A program made the translations under genes and the position numbers. The notes under the pieces are model-generated. The model searched no databases. It was not told the origin of the DNA and saw nothing but the letters and a program-made list of their open reading frames with translations. A stretch of 64,000 nt of DNA from Rachicladosporium sp. CCFEE 5018 (taxonomy: Eukaryota > Ascomycota > Dothideomycetes > Cladosporiales > Cladosporiaceae): positions 279,981 through 343,980 of the forward strand of contig KZ111162.1 in assembly GCA_002077045.2 (NCBI GenBank), read 5' to 3'. Shown here one piece after another: positions 20,479 through 31,681 of this stretch. Position 1 is the first letter of the stretch. Each line of letters opens with the position of its first letter.

Positions 20479-21787
20479 TCAGTCATCATTTCCCCTGGCT
20501 GGGAGATCATTGGTCTGCTTATACAGCTGGCTGCTTTGCGGCCTGGGCCTCACGGGGATCGATATCAAATTGCTTAGGTCGACACGGGAAACATTGACCC
20601 CAGACGCCACCGCTCCTCTGACAACGTGTTTGGCAACCTGTTGCACCCTCTTCTCACTCAAAGGCTGCTGTGACGACAGCTCGATCCGAATGTCGAGGAC
20701 TGTACGAATTTCTTCGACTAAGTCACGATCGCCGGCGTCTTCCTTGCCCGTACTTCGCAATGGCGCGAGTCGAATGTTCCGTGGCTCAAAGTTGCTACCG
20801 CGATAATATAACACTGGCGCGAACTCCCAATACTTGCGCCTTACCTCCATACGATTGATGGCGTGTGTATCCTTACCGCTAGCTATGCCATTCGCAGCGT
20901 CTCGCGCGACGACGCCGAGATACTGAGTGAGGTACGGGGTGTAGGATTTATCACCCGAGATGGCGGTGGTCCCATCAGGGCCGCAAGCTGCTAAAACCTC
21001 AAACGTGCGAGACGCCTGCACAAGCTTTTCAACCGTCTGCTGCTTCATCGCGGCGCCCGCTGCGCAGCAGTCCAGGATGACCAGGACGTCGGCATTGGCG
21101 TCCTGTAGAATGCTGTCAACCGGCTTCCACTGGGTGTGCGGTCGTGGCGGGTCTGAATCGTTGGATGATTGGATGCTTGTCGAGCTGCTGATACACTCAC
21201 ACGGAGCCATGATTAGTGCCTTCCCCGAATGGTCTGGCCACGCACCACCATGCCCGCTGTAGTAGACTATCAGTAAATGGCTCCCATGCGGACAGTCATA
21301 GCTCTTCACAAATTTGCGCACTCCGAAATCTAGCTGTGCTTGTGCCGTCGTCTCTTTGTCGCCTCCAAGGACAAGCGGCACGACGGTGTAGCGGAACTGG
21401 TCACTGAACAGCTCTTTGAGGGCTTTTGTCTGGTAGTCTTCATCAGCAGACGGAATAGCCAGATGCTTGGTACCGATCTTGACTCACCTCAGCTATTATC
21501 TCTTCCTCCATGGTAAGTGGTTCGTCCCAGCCGATCATCAAGACAGTAACCTTCTTGTACGGCTGTGCAAGAACAAGCTCTTTATGCGCAGCCCCGGTCC
21601 ATGCGTTCTGGAGAGTCCTGGCCGAGGTGTCCCGAGAAGTAATCTCCGCCAGCTTGAAGTCGATTTTTTGCCGGTGGCGCACACAGTCCAAGAAAAGCAC
21701 GACTGTATAAGGCAACGTAACGTCCAGCGTGTGCCATGGTCGTGCATTGGATATATGATGAGTGCAGAAGGGCGCCTCGCCTTCGCT
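20479..21787 (-). CDS. caspase-fold (C14-like) protein, 5' end unresolved
   Basis: Main exon 21429-20479 joins an upstream exon (open from about 21787 to 21488) through a 58-nt GT-AG intron at 21430-21487. Splicing joins VTVLMIGWDEPLTMEEEIIAE to TKALKELFSDQF, giving a continuous caspase-like first strand. The catalytic dyad is visible: His in YYSGHGG and Cys in DCCAAGA. Upstream residues (TVVLFLDCVRHRQKIDF) suggest a further N-terminal region, but the frame hits a stop at 21788-21790 with no ATG, so at least one more 5' exon is missing from this model; ATGTCGTCGCCAATT followed by GTAAGT near 21930 is one candidate. Fungal proteins of this fold include metacaspases, but this one differs in its first motif and may be a separate caspase-like family. 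Confidence 0.7.
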
Positions 21788-22188
21788 TCAAGACATGACC
21801 TGGATCGTGTCTTATACACCGCCATTGTTGGCATGATCTGACACAGACCGATCGATGATACAGACATCGTTGGGGCCTGAACTGAGACAGGCATGCATCG
21901 ACAAAGCCGTTGTACTTACAATTGGCGACGACATACTTCCATCAGGGTCAGACTGACTACGGACATGTGATCGCCGACTACAAGAACAGCTCCCAGCCAG
22001 TAGCTGCACGGGCTGGACACAAGGCAAGTACTCAAGGCAGACAGTCATCTCACTTCCGATTCATTGTCTACTCCCGTCATATTTATCTGATTGATCTGAG
22101 AACGGTCTCTGAAGCGACCACCAGGGATGTGCGAACATGCTAGAGCGAGGTCTCCGCCACGTTGCTGTTCTACCGAAGTCAACCGAGC
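21788..22188. other. unresolved 5' region of the caspase-like gene
   Basis: Probably includes its first exon(s) and promoter, plus the 3' end of the EthD-like gene. A potential exon ATG TCG TCG CCA ATT with a GTAAGT donor is on the minus strand near 21930. Nothing else supported. Confidence 0.3.
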
Positions 22189-22734
22189 CTATCTAGACTT
22201 CAAAGTCTCGGTTGTAACTCCGTCTTTTCCACCTTCACCAGGGATCGCATGTCCGAAGATCAGATTGTCCTGCCCGACCATGACAGAGATGGGCATAGCC
22301 ATGAAGTGCTTGCAGTCTGGCGCAAGTGCCTTGGCGTATTCTGGACTCTGCGAAGCGATCAGCTCACGAGTCATCGATCAGACTAGCAACCTGATGACCT
22401 TGTAGAACGCCATCCAGTCTTGCCAGGTCTTCAACCAGATCTCACTACAGCCGTCGAACTCGATTTGCTGCAGACCTAATTCCTTCGCCTGCTCCCTCAT
22501 CTCGGGAGTTTGGTGGAATTGGACGTAGCGTTGGATCTTGCAGACCTTGAAGTCCCTCGTGGCTATGGTGAGGTCCGCGTGCACGGTCTCCCGGTGTCGG
22601 TGGAACTGCTTGTAGGAGACTTCGGGCAGCTTGTTGAAGAAGAAGCTCAGCTTGATACATGGCTGGTAGTTGGGAGTGGTGTCGTAAGCCAGCGCTTTGT
22701 GCAGAAAATCGTAGTCGATCTTCTTCAGCGTCAT
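22189..22734 (-). CDS. EthD-domain-like dimeric alpha/beta-barrel protein
   Basis: Exons 22734-22399 and 22347-22189 give 164 residues. The intron 22348-22398 has a weak donor (GTCATC). The product has the EthD/dimeric alpha-beta barrel pattern: CIKLSFFFNKLPEVSYKQFH, RHRETVHADL, then RYVQFHQTPEMREQA, DGCSEIWLKTWQDWMAFYK and, after the intron, SPEYAKALAPDCKHFM. Members of this fold often act in degradation or tailoring of cyclic compounds, including fungal polyketide and ether catabolism. ATG 22734 was used; an in-frame upstream TTG is not credible. It is the first gene of the putative catabolic cluster, tail to tail with nothing and head toward the alcohol dehydrogenase stop. Confidence 0.8.
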
Positions 22735-23041
22735 GTTGGAGATAGTGTCGGGTGTGTGGATTGTGTCACCTGTTGGCAAGTCTGGCGAGAGCTACCAGAA
22801 TCTCCTACATAGACTCCTTCTTCGGCTTCTCCCCTCCCTCGACACTACTTGTGAGGGGTAATGTGTCTAGCTCAAGTCGCTGGAAGTGAGTATCCGGCCC
22901 TACTCGATCAACACTTGTAGGCTGGGAAGCGATCAGCGGCCATACTGGCGTTGGAGAGTGCATATATTGAGCAGATCACGTGAATGAGATGGAGGCTACC
23001 ACAGACGCCTTTACATGCTCGCTGCCTTGTCACGTCTGCGC
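22735..23041. promoter_or_regulatory. EthD-like gene upstream region
   Basis: 307 bases between the alcohol dehydrogenase stop and the EthD-like start, both minus. Only promoter function can be suggested. Confidence 0.35.
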
Positions 23042-24353
23042 TCAGAAGTTGACCAACATGCGCTTCGTCGCCTTACCTTCCCTCATCGCAACGACCATGT
23101 CGTTCAGATCCTCCAACTTCCTTCGCTCCACCTCAGGTTTGATGTTGTGCTTCGCTAAGAAGTCCACAGCCTTCTTCATCCGCTGCGGTATACTTGTGCT
23201 CTCCGACTTGATCTTGTACTTGCCCAATGCGAGATCCATGCTGGACACCGAGAGTGGGTTGTGCGGAAGACCAATAACCATGCATACACCGCCGAGGCGA
23301 AGGATCTGGAAGGCACCTGAATAGGCCTAGATAATGTCAGCGCTGCAACAGGCGATGGGCCGCGAAATGGAATACCTGGTCTGCGTTTGAGAACACACAT
23401 GCGGCTTTCGCTCCGCCGTTTGTGAGCTTCTTGAGCTCTTCCACATAATTCTTGTTCGTTCTCGAGTTGAATACTGCATCTGCGCCTTGCTTCTTGGTCA
23501 CTTCGAGCGTAGCGTCGTTGATATCGAGAGCCACGACCTTGTAACCCATGGCTTTGCCGATCTGAGTTGCAATTTGACCAAGACCCTACTTTTGCTTAGT
23601 GTTGGGCACAAGTCCAAGCGCAAGCAATGATTCTCACCCCAGCGCCTACGACAGCAAGCCAATCGCCCTCCTTGAGTTCCGAGTTGTCCACAGCGTGAAA
23701 TGCAGTGATGCCAGCGCAGAAAATGGGGGCAGCCGTGTTCACATCAATCGATTCTGGCAGGTGTATGCAATTGAATTCGTCCACAATTGCGTATTCGGCA
23801 AAGAATCCATCAGTCACGAAGCCCTGCAGCAGTTGCTTCCCAGTTTCGCAGTGGATATTGTGGATCTGACAACCTTCGCACTGGAAGCAGCAGCCTCGAA
23901 TGTAGAGAAATCCAACTATGTCGCCGACTTTGTAGCCCTTGTTCTCAACCGAAGAGTGCATCTTCTCGACGTAGCCAGCTCCCTCATGACCGAGCGTGCT
24001 CTTCGTGTTCTGCTCGATGCTTGAAGTCTGTCAGCTTAGCCTTCCGATCGCCATAACAAGAAGCCACCGACGCCATGATATCGCTATGGCACAAGGACGC
24101 TGAAGCAATCTTGATCAGGAACTGCCCCTCCTCTGGCTCCGGTATAGGCACTTCGGTGATCACGACCTTCTGCTGCTCCTATGCCAAATAATCAGCCTTT
24201 GTCTACATGGATCGCTGGATACTCTACACTCACTGAGTCCCATCGCCCTGCCTTCATAGTACCCTTCCCTTCCGCGCCCTTGACTGTGATCTTTCCGGCT
24301 GAGGGATCGAGCTGGCTGTTGGCCGTAGCTGCTTCGGTCACAGAAGCTGACAT
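23042..24353 (-). CDS. zinc-dependent alcohol dehydrogenase
   Basis: Five exons: 24353-24234, 24178-24068, 24009-23638, 23585-23376, 23326-23042; 365 residues. All four introns (49-58 nt) are GT-AG, the second with a weak GTGGCT donor but a good GCTGAC branch site. The medium-chain ADH signature is complete: SLCHSD and GHEGAGYV around the catalytic zinc, the four-cysteine structural zinc loop in GCCFQCEGCQIHNIHCETG, and the Rossmann motif VVGAGGLGQIATQ. It should oxidise a primary or secondary alcohol with NAD(P)+. Within the cluster it is a candidate for turning a hydroxylated intermediate into an aldehyde or ketone. No targeting peptide is obvious; the first 30 residues are Ala/Ser/Thr-rich. 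Confidence 0.93.
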
Positions 24354-24944
24354 TTTGCCGAGCACAGTGAAGATTCGCGATGAGCAGGCGAAGGACTTTC
24401 GACACCACTGTAGTGAGAGGAACAGAGACTGTATCCAGGAAAAGCAAGGAACGAGAAGCAAGAAAGGTTGACCTGATAGTTATCATCCACGAGACCAAGG
24501 GCCCAGCCTTAATGCATCGCGTCCCTGATCAGCTACGCGTCGTCGCAAGCGTTACCTCTGGCCACGACCACAAACTTGGAGAGCCTCTGCCAGAGCGGCG
24601 AGCCTTTTCCATTGCGCATCTCAACCTCCGTATCCGAGGCGCGGGGCATATGCAGCTTAATGTGGAGATGTTTGACGCGTTCCCACGTGACGAGATGCAG
24701 GCTTGGTTGTGAAGCACCATACTGGTGGACTATTGGGACAGGTATCGATCAAACCGCGACCACTAAGAGACGAACAGGTCAAGGTATACCAGAATCATTG
24801 GGGAGCAATTTCGTTTCACTCACGCTCAAGTGATGACGCGGTGGTCAAAGCGCGAGTCGTCGATTCCCGCTCAGAGATGGAAACAGTCCTCTCACCACCA
24901 TGATATCTACATGCATGAGGTATGTTCCATCGACGAGCCCACTC
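24354..24944. promoter_or_regulatory. alcohol dehydrogenase upstream region
   Basis: 590 bases between the second EthD-like gene and the ADH start, both minus. A plus-strand frame 24380-24712 (110 codons) starts with ATG but has no recognisable motif and was not accepted. One copy of the octamer CGGTGGTC lies at 24839-24846 (see findings). Confidence 0.4.
24839..24846 (+). promoter_or_regulatory. candidate regulator site CGGTGGTC, copy 1
   Basis: Octamer containing a CGG triplet, in the ADH upstream region, followed by AAAGC as in copy 3. Binding by the cluster Zn2Cys6 protein is an inference. Confidence 0.3.
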
Positions 24945-25872
24945 TCACTTGGTGAACTGCGACAACTTTTTGAAGATGGCAATCTGCGTCTCCTTCATTG
25001 CGGCCATATTATTCTTCGACCATTCACTCTCTCCGGACTTCGCAAGCTCCGCCTCTGGCAATGCGACGCCGTCGAAGTAGTGCTAGAGGCTGTCAGTCTA
25101 TCTCGGACAGTGGGAAGCGATCATCGAACGATCATACTAGCGTAAGGAACTTCGGCGGTTTTTCGTGTTCATTATCGCCCGCCGCCTTGCGATTCTCTCT
25201 TGCAAATTGCAGGACGTATCGTCCTGTGCTCCTCCACCCTGTTATTCCGGATACTTCACGCAAGTGAGATTCGCGGTACCACCCTGCAATATATGGTCAG
25301 CTTGGAGAGACGCCGATCAAGGGTCGTGAACGAACGGTCATATTCGGCATCGTCGCTAGGCGTGAAGCCACAGGCGATCACAAAATCGGGTTGATCTGCA
25401 CACCTTAGCTGCGACCGGCCTAGATGAACACAGGACCTCTTTCACCTACCCTTCTTCGTCTCTTCAGGCTCGTACAGCTGCTCGAAGGCGTAATATCTCG
25501 TGTCGAACGATGCAACGTCGAATATAGCACCCGAGCCCGGCAGTTTGTCATCGTGGACTGGGATGGCTGGCACAAGCTTAGCCCCGAACTTTGCATGCGA
25601 ACGACTTGCTGACCTCTGAACTCATCGCTGTTCAGATAGTCCAAGTCCTCCAGGGGATACAGCGCAAGGTATGGGCGATCTTGGTTCGGGTCCAGGGCCT
25701 GCCATCTTGCCGCTTGCTTGATCCCACTGGTCTTGAATATATCTGGGATGTGGCGCTTAGTATACCAATCGGCGTAGGCCTCAGGTGATAGCTGGTCGGG
25801 TTTCGTGATTTTGCTGTTCACAAAGAGTAGGCCCGGCTTCTTGCCGGTGACTTGCTTGTCTACGCCGACCAT
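24945..25872 (-). CDS. EthD-like tandem-barrel protein
   Basis: Five exons: 25872-25614, 25566-25450, 25395-25336, 25283-25138, 25082-24945; four introns of 47-55 nt; 239 residues. The splicing was derived by restoring a continuous protein: SDEFR-AIPVHDDKLPGSGAIFD, EETKK-DQPDFVIACGF, AEYDRWYRESHLREVSGITGW and KFLTL-HYFDGVAL. The sequence shows two half-repeats of the EthD-type pattern (ADWYTKRHIPDIFKTSGI and DRWYRESHLREVSGI), each with a conserved Trp-Tyr and a His, as in two-domain dimeric alpha/beta barrels found in fungal catabolic clusters. Its reaction is unknown. It is divergent from the first PRISE gene. Confidence 0.85.
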
Positions 25873-26291
25873 GACTGCGGTTGGGATTGGACTTAGACAA
25901 GGAGCTGAAAGTTGCTACTAGATGCACTGCTCCCATTTGACATGACAATGTTGAGCGCGTTCCGGAAGACGCGCCTCGCTCTGCTTTCGCTACGCAGCTG
26001 TGCGGGGCATTTCAGGTACTAGCTTTACCCCGAAGCTGGAGAACGTGCTCCAGGAACCTGTCCGAGGATCTAGCTACGACATATGCTGCGTTGCAACTCT
26101 TGCGGCAACAGAATCGACGGTGGTCGCCTGATCAGAACGCAATCGGTCCCCCAGCATCATGTAGACATCTGACAAGCTAATCACTCTGCGTTGGCCTTGG
26201 CAAGGCTCTCCTGTATCACTAATCGACTGCACTCTCTCGTTCACAAGGCTCTTCGTTATCTCATTAGTGTCACTCGCCCAGCATCGCAATT
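25873..26291. promoter_or_regulatory. divergent promoter, EthD-like / PRISE 1
   Basis: About 420 bases between two start codons. Contains CGGTGGTC at 26118-26125. No coding frame. Confidence 0.5.
26118..26125 (+). promoter_or_regulatory. candidate regulator site CGGTGGTC, copy 2
   Basis: Within CGACGGTGGTCG, 167 bases before the PRISE 1 start codon and 246 bases before the divergent EthD-like start. Confidence 0.3.
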
Positions 26292-27623
26292 ATGGGAAAG
26301 CGAGCACTAATCTTCGGTGCCAGTGGTGTGACTGGGTGGTCATTCGTGAATGAGCTACTGAACGACTACCCGACAACAGGCGTCTGGGATAGAGTCGTCG
26401 CGATGACGAACCGACCACTGAAGCAGGAAGACTCGCTGTGGCCAGCAGACTCGCGACTACAGATCGTCTCCGGCATCGACTTGCTCAAGGGTAGTCAAGC
26501 GGATCTGGAGGCGAGCTTGAAGGACAAAGTCAAAACTAACGATAAAGTCACACACGTCTACTACCTTGGTCAGTGCCACAACTCATCTATCAGTGTCCGC
26601 TGTGTGCGGTGCTAATGTACAGCAGCCTACAAAGCTTCCACGGACATGCAGCAAGAGCTCGAATATGCAGTCAGCATGTTTAGACGCTCGACGACAGCAA
26701 TGGACACTCTCAGCCCCTCCCTGGAGTTCGTAGTTCTCCAGACTGGCGCGAAGATGTACGGCTGCCATCTGCTGGACAATCACCCGACAGACTACATCCA
26801 CGTACCACTCTCGGAAGACCAGCCCAGACTCAGAGCGCCGTACCACGACTCGCTCTTCTACCATCCGCAGCTTGACTGGCTATCCGACTTCGCGAAGAGC
26901 AAATCATGGAGCTGGTGTGAAACACGACCAGACATCATTATCGGCTTCGTTCCCAACCAGAACTTCTACTCGCTGGCCACAGTTCTCGGCATCTTTCTCG
27001 CACTTTACGCTAGTGTTGAAGGCAAAGGCGCTCAGTGTCCATTTCCGGGCACGTCTAAGAGCTGGGTGGCGAAAAGCTGCGATTCTTCCTCTGATATGAT
27101 CGCCCGTCAGACACTGCACCTATCCCTCACATTGCCGAAAGCGCAAAGAGGCGAAGGGTTCAATGTTGCCGATTCGAAGCAGCCGGAAAGCTGGAGCACC
27201 AAGTGGCCTGTACTGTGTGATTACTTCGGCCTTAAAGGCACGGGACCATCAAAGGAAGGACAATCAACTCTGGAAGTACGCAAGTACATCAATGATCACA
27301 TAGCGGACTGGAAGGAGCTGGAAGAACAATCAGGACTCAAAGAGGGAGTTGCTGATTCGGACTTAACGTTCAAGGGGTTTGAAGTCAGTCCTACTGCGCC
27401 GGGCTTCCCCCAGTCAGTTGCTGACAAGTGGCAGTACTTCCTCTTGACGCAGTTCGACTTTGACCGTCAGTACGACATGACGAAGATGTACAGCACGCCA
27501 AAGGACAAGCCATTTACAGAAGAGAGATCTACCATACAAGCCTGGGGTCTCGTATTCGATCGAATGCGTAAAGGTAAGCTGATCCCGGAGGAGTTACGAG
27601 TAGACTCGCCGCACGCTGCATAG
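26292..27623 (+). CDS. PRISE-family enone reductase, copy 1
   Basis: Exons 26292-26568 and 26623-27623, 425 residues, with a 54-nt GT-AG intron. It opens with the NADPH-binding motif ALIFGASGVTGW, then VAMTNRPL, SGIDL and VYYLAAYK. PRISE catalytic-site landmarks are present: the lysine in QTGAKMYG and the tyrosine region FYHPQLDWL, followed by RPDIIIGFVPNQNFYSLA. PRISE enzymes (progesterone 5-beta-reductase/iridoid synthase-like) reduce activated C=C bonds of enones and enals with NADPH. The intron position matches that of the second copy at 55 kb (after a phase-1 G in the same strand), so the two are paralogues. A substrate cannot be assigned. Confidence 0.88.
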
Positions 27624-27714
27624 AGTCATGACGATATTTGCAACACTCAATTTGTTTCACGTAGAGGCTTGCCGAACGGAAGTCTCGCGCGAGGTGAACA
27701 TGGTAGACTAAGCT

Positions 27715-28609
27715 TCATAATCTCGTCAAGCGTCCTGCGCCTAGCCTTGCGCCGCCGTCGACTGCGATGTGCTCCCCATTCACATAGTTTCCTGCCCGTG
27801 AACACAAATAGATCATAATTCCTGCAATATCAGAGCTCTGACCAAGGCGGCCTCTCGGGTTCTCCTTCTCCAGCTGCTCCTGTCCGCCAAGGTTCTCAAT
27901 CAGCCCATTCGCCAATTTCGACGGAAAGAAGCCAGGGGAGACTGTATTTGTGGTAATATTCCGTGGGCCAAGCTCTACAGCCAAGTTGCGAGCCAGGTGA
28001 TTCGCGGCAGCTTTGGACGCAGAGTACATGATCGTACCGTGCTCCCCGACATGATGCACATTAGTAGCAGCGGTGCTTGATACTACGACGATTCGACTCG
28101 GGTCCTTCGCGGTCCCGGATGCTGACAGCAGAGGCGTGAAGAGTCTCGCCAGATTGAACACTCCCCGAACGTTCAGATCCAGCACCTTTTGCGAGCTCCA
28201 GTCAGGCGTAGGCTCGAAGGGCCCACCCCACGTTGCACCAGCATTGGCCACGAGGATATCGAGTCGTCCTTCGCGAGCTGTGATATCGTCGACCAAGCGT
28301 TGGATGCCTTTCACTTCGGCAACGTTTGCAGAAATTCCGACAGCTTTGCCTGAGATGTTTGGAAGAGCGTTGAGGCGGACGACGGCTTGGTCGATGCCCT
28401 GCTCGCCGGCAGCTTTGCGTGCACTGATGAAGACCATCTTCGCGCCAGCCAGAAGGAATGCAGTGGCGGCGTGCAGGCCTAGACCTCGAGAGCCTGTGTC
28501 GACGTCAACGTCGAGAACTCAGAACATAATGAGTTGGGCACATACCGCCTGTGACCAAAGCCACTTTGCCTTGCAGCGAGAAAAACCCGTCGATGTTGAG
28601 ATCAGACAT
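27715..28609 (-). CDS. short-chain dehydrogenase/reductase, cluster SDR 1
   Basis: Exons 28609-28546 and 28493-27715 code for 280 residues. The 52-nt intron splits the glycine motif, and splicing gives KVALVTGGSRGLGLH. Further SDR landmarks are LVANAGATW, VVVSSTAAT and the catalytic YSASK, then the PGFFPSK loop and the C-terminal NGEHIAVDGGARLG. This is the classical NAD(P)-dependent SDR fold of the FabG/gluconate dehydrogenase kind. It should interconvert a hydroxyl and a ketone. It is convergent with PRISE 1 (about 90 bases) and divergent from the acyl-CoA ligase. Confidence 0.92.
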
Positions 28610-29070
28610 GCTGATTTTCGAAGTTCTCAAGGACAATTCTCCCGAAACTCGATCAATCAGCTTTCAACCTGCAGATTGCACAGTGACCCACCTCTCGAGA
28701 ACATGACAGAACCATCTTCCTTCGTCGACACAAGGGGCACAAGACATGCTGGCGGTCATGTTGTCCGGCTGTTGCGAATCGATCCCGACGGTGGTCAAAG
28801 CTTACGCTTCCATCATCCAGCCTCTCGCTTCCCCACGTCTTCTGGACCAACACACTTTCACCTCCGCCTACGCGTAGCCTCGGTTGTAGGTGCCATCAGT
28901 GGTATTGCGCCTGTGAGTGACGTTGGATCTGTAGGCAAACGAGCTACTGTAAGTCTCTCGGAATGTGTCATCTCGCCTCAGCAGTGGACTAGGTGTTCGC
29001 GCGTTCTCAACTACACGTCTCTCCATCCTGAGCTTTGTCTTCCTTGCCATACTTGTGGTAGCTCGGCATC
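28610..29070. promoter_or_regulatory. divergent promoter, SDR 1 / acyl-CoA ligase
   Basis: About 460 bases between divergent start codons; holds CGGTGGTC at 28789-28796. The plus-strand frame crossing it is antisense to SDR 1. Confidence 0.5.
28789..28796 (+). promoter_or_regulatory. candidate regulator site CGGTGGTC, copy 3
   Basis: In CGACGGTGGTCAAAGC; shares the 12-mer GGTGGTCAAAGC with copy 1. Lies centrally between the SDR 1 and ligase starts. Confidence 0.3.
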
Positions 29071-30909
29071 ATGATCATTCGATCTCCATGGTCCGATATT
29101 GACATCCCGAAGGTACGAGCCCAGGATACCATCCCCATTGAACAATGGACTGACCAAGTGAGTCAGGTCAATATCTTGACCTATCTCTTCCCTGAAGGCC
29201 AGCCAGTGTCTGACGAGCCAGTCTGGCACGATGCCGCAAATCCCCAACATCACCTAAGCGCGCGAGAACTACTGCTATGGGTCAGACGTGTGGCACTCGG
29301 TCTGGATCGCTTGGGCCTGAAGCAAGACGACATTGTGATGCTGTATTCGCCCAACAACATCTTCATCCCAGTAGCTTACCTCGGAATCGTCGGCAGCGGC
29401 CGAGCATTCAGTGCTGCAAACCCTATCTACACCGTCTCTGAAGTCACGCATCAACTTCGTAACACTGGGGCGGTGTTGATACTCGCCCATCCTTCGATGA
29501 CGCAGAATGCAGTTGAAGCCGCGAAAGCTGTTGGCTTGCCCAAGGACCGTATCTACCAATTCGACGATCAGCCGTGTGCACCTCTAGACGGCGTCCGGGA
29601 TTGGCGCGAGCTGCTCGCTAGCCCTGGGGATGCCGCTTCGTACCAGTGGAAGCATCTCACACCCGAGCAGTCGGTCAAGACCGTTGCCACCATCAATTAC
29701 TCCTCGGGCACGACAGGTTTGCCAAAGGGTTGCTGCGTAAGCCACCACAATCTCATCGCGAATGTCGCTCAGACGATGAAAATACGGTGGCCAGAGGTCG
29801 ACGTAGACGCTGGCGAGAAGGTCAAAGGCGAGCGCTGGCTCGGCTTTCTTCCTTTGTAAGCATGCGTTGCATGCCCCTATCGAGTAGAGGCTAATAATTC
29901 CAGATATCACGCTTATGGTCAATTGTACGCTTGTCTGATGGCCGTCAAAAGCAACGTGCCGATTTACGTGATGAAGCAATTCATATATACCGACTTCCTG
30001 CAACACATACAGGACTACAAGATTACGCATCTACAAGTAGCACCACCCATTTTGGTCATGCTAACGAAGCGCCCGGAGACGGCCAAGTATGACTTGACTT
30101 CGCTGCAAGGGATGCTTTGTGGCGCGGCGCCTTTGTCCAAAGAGCTGCAAAATGTTGTCCAACGACGATTCAATGTCGTGGTGAAGCAGGGGTGGGGTAT
30201 GACCGAAGTAACATGCGGGTCCATTTTGCAACGAGAACCATCAGACTCAGGTACTGTCGGCGAACTCATCCCGAACACAGAGTGCAAGCTGCTAGATGAC
30301 GACTGCAAGGAAGTTGGCTACGATACTGCAGGCGAAATGTACATCCGAGCACCGAATGTCTTCATGGGCTACTTCAAGAACGAAGCAGCGACTAGAGACA
30401 CAATCAGCCCCGACGGCTGGTTGCAGACCGGAGATGTAGCAGTCGTGAATCGCGAGGGCTTATTCTGGATTGTCGACAGGAAGAAAGAGGTAGGCTCCCA
30501 CGGCGTTGTGAGCTGTTATGCTGAAGTTCTTGCTGACAAAAGCTCTCAGCTTATCAAGGTGAACGCCCTACAGGTCGCGCCAGCCGAACTCGAGGCGGTA
30601 CTACTGGAGCACGACGACATCGCAGACGCTGCAGCTGTGGGTGTGACGCTTCACAATGAAGAGTGGCCTCGCGCCTACGTCACGCTCAAGGACGAAGCGA
30701 AGGGCAGAGTCACAGCCAATGACATTCAACATTGGATGAAGGGACGCGTGGCAAAGCACAAGCGGCTTGTCGGTGGGATTGAGTTCGTGGACGAAGTACC
30801 CAAGCTGGCGTCCGGCAAGATCATGAGAAAGCTGATGCGCGAGTGGGCGAAGCGAGATGCTCCAAGGCTGGAGAGGGAGATGGGTAGCGATCTACGTGCT
30901 AGGCTGTAG
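29071..30909 (+). CDS. AMP-dependent acyl-CoA ligase (4CL/peroxisomal type)
   Basis: Exons 29071-29855, 29904-30489 and 30550-30909 give 576 residues. The adenylate-forming signature YSSGTTGLPKG is in exon 1; FLPLYHAYGQL spans intron 1; GWGMTE, DGWLQTGD and DRKKE-LIKVNALQVAPAELE follow, with the catalytic lysine in SGKIMRK near the end. Intron 2 (30490-30549) is 60 nt with no in-frame stop, so retention would add 20 residues between DRKKE and LIKVN and probably inactivate the hinge. The product ends in ARL, a PTS1-like tripeptide, pointing to peroxisomes. The reaction is ATP-driven thioesterification of a carboxylic acid with CoA; the exact acid is unknown. Confidence 0.93.
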
Positions 30910-31681
30910 CGTAATAAGTCAACGCTGTCAACCCGACGTCCAGTGATCACACTCGCAGTCGTGCACCTGCAGAGATCATGTTGGTGCAGTCGAGTTGGCC
31001 AGATGCAGCCCTTTCTCCTCGGCCTGCATCTCGCCTTGCACAGTTGCCATACATTTTGTGCTGAGTCGGTCCATGCACAAAATCCTCGGGGTCCAAGCGC
31101 CCATGCACTCCATGGGTTTCCTTTTCCGCACATCTCCTCCGCAACCCAATCGACTCCATCTTCCCCGCTACCTCCACACCTCACGAGGCACGCGCGATGT
31201 ACGCGACAGCCGGATTCGAATTGCTCGACAGTTCTCCATTGAGCTGTTCAAGTGAAGCTCGGCAGTGCCGGGTGGAACAATGGCCAGCCTGAGGCAGTAC
31301 GCGTCTGGTACCCACTGCCAGCTATGTAGAAGGTAAGATTATCACGAATCCAGAATGCGCGCCAAGTAAGTACCAACTTCAACTACGCTGAGGGGAGATT
31401 TGGGTATTCTCATCGCTTCCGAATTCGGATTTTGGATTGTAGTGAGAAACTTGAGCAACCAGCCTGGTCCTTTACTTCAAGCAGCGGCACGAGTGAAGTC
31501 TCGTATAATTTCCCGCGGACTTCAGCAGGAGCGGCTTATAGTGCGTAGGCGTGGCTACTGCCCTCCCCGTTCTAGGACACCACTTTGTTCCACCATCACG
31601 ATCGAAGTGCCAGCAGTGTTGGGATCTTCTGATCTCAGATCGCCGAGAAGTACGCCAGCACGTGTAGCTGAAAGGACGAAG
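30910..31681. promoter_or_regulatory. P450 upstream region
   Basis: 770 bases between the ligase stop and the P450 start, both plus. Small frames only; none supported. Expected to include the ligase 3' end and the P450 promoter. Confidence 0.4.

Noticed and set aside
24380..24712. 110-codon plus-strand frame with ATG
   Set aside because: Sits in the ADH promoter, no recognisable domain; could not be supported as a gene.
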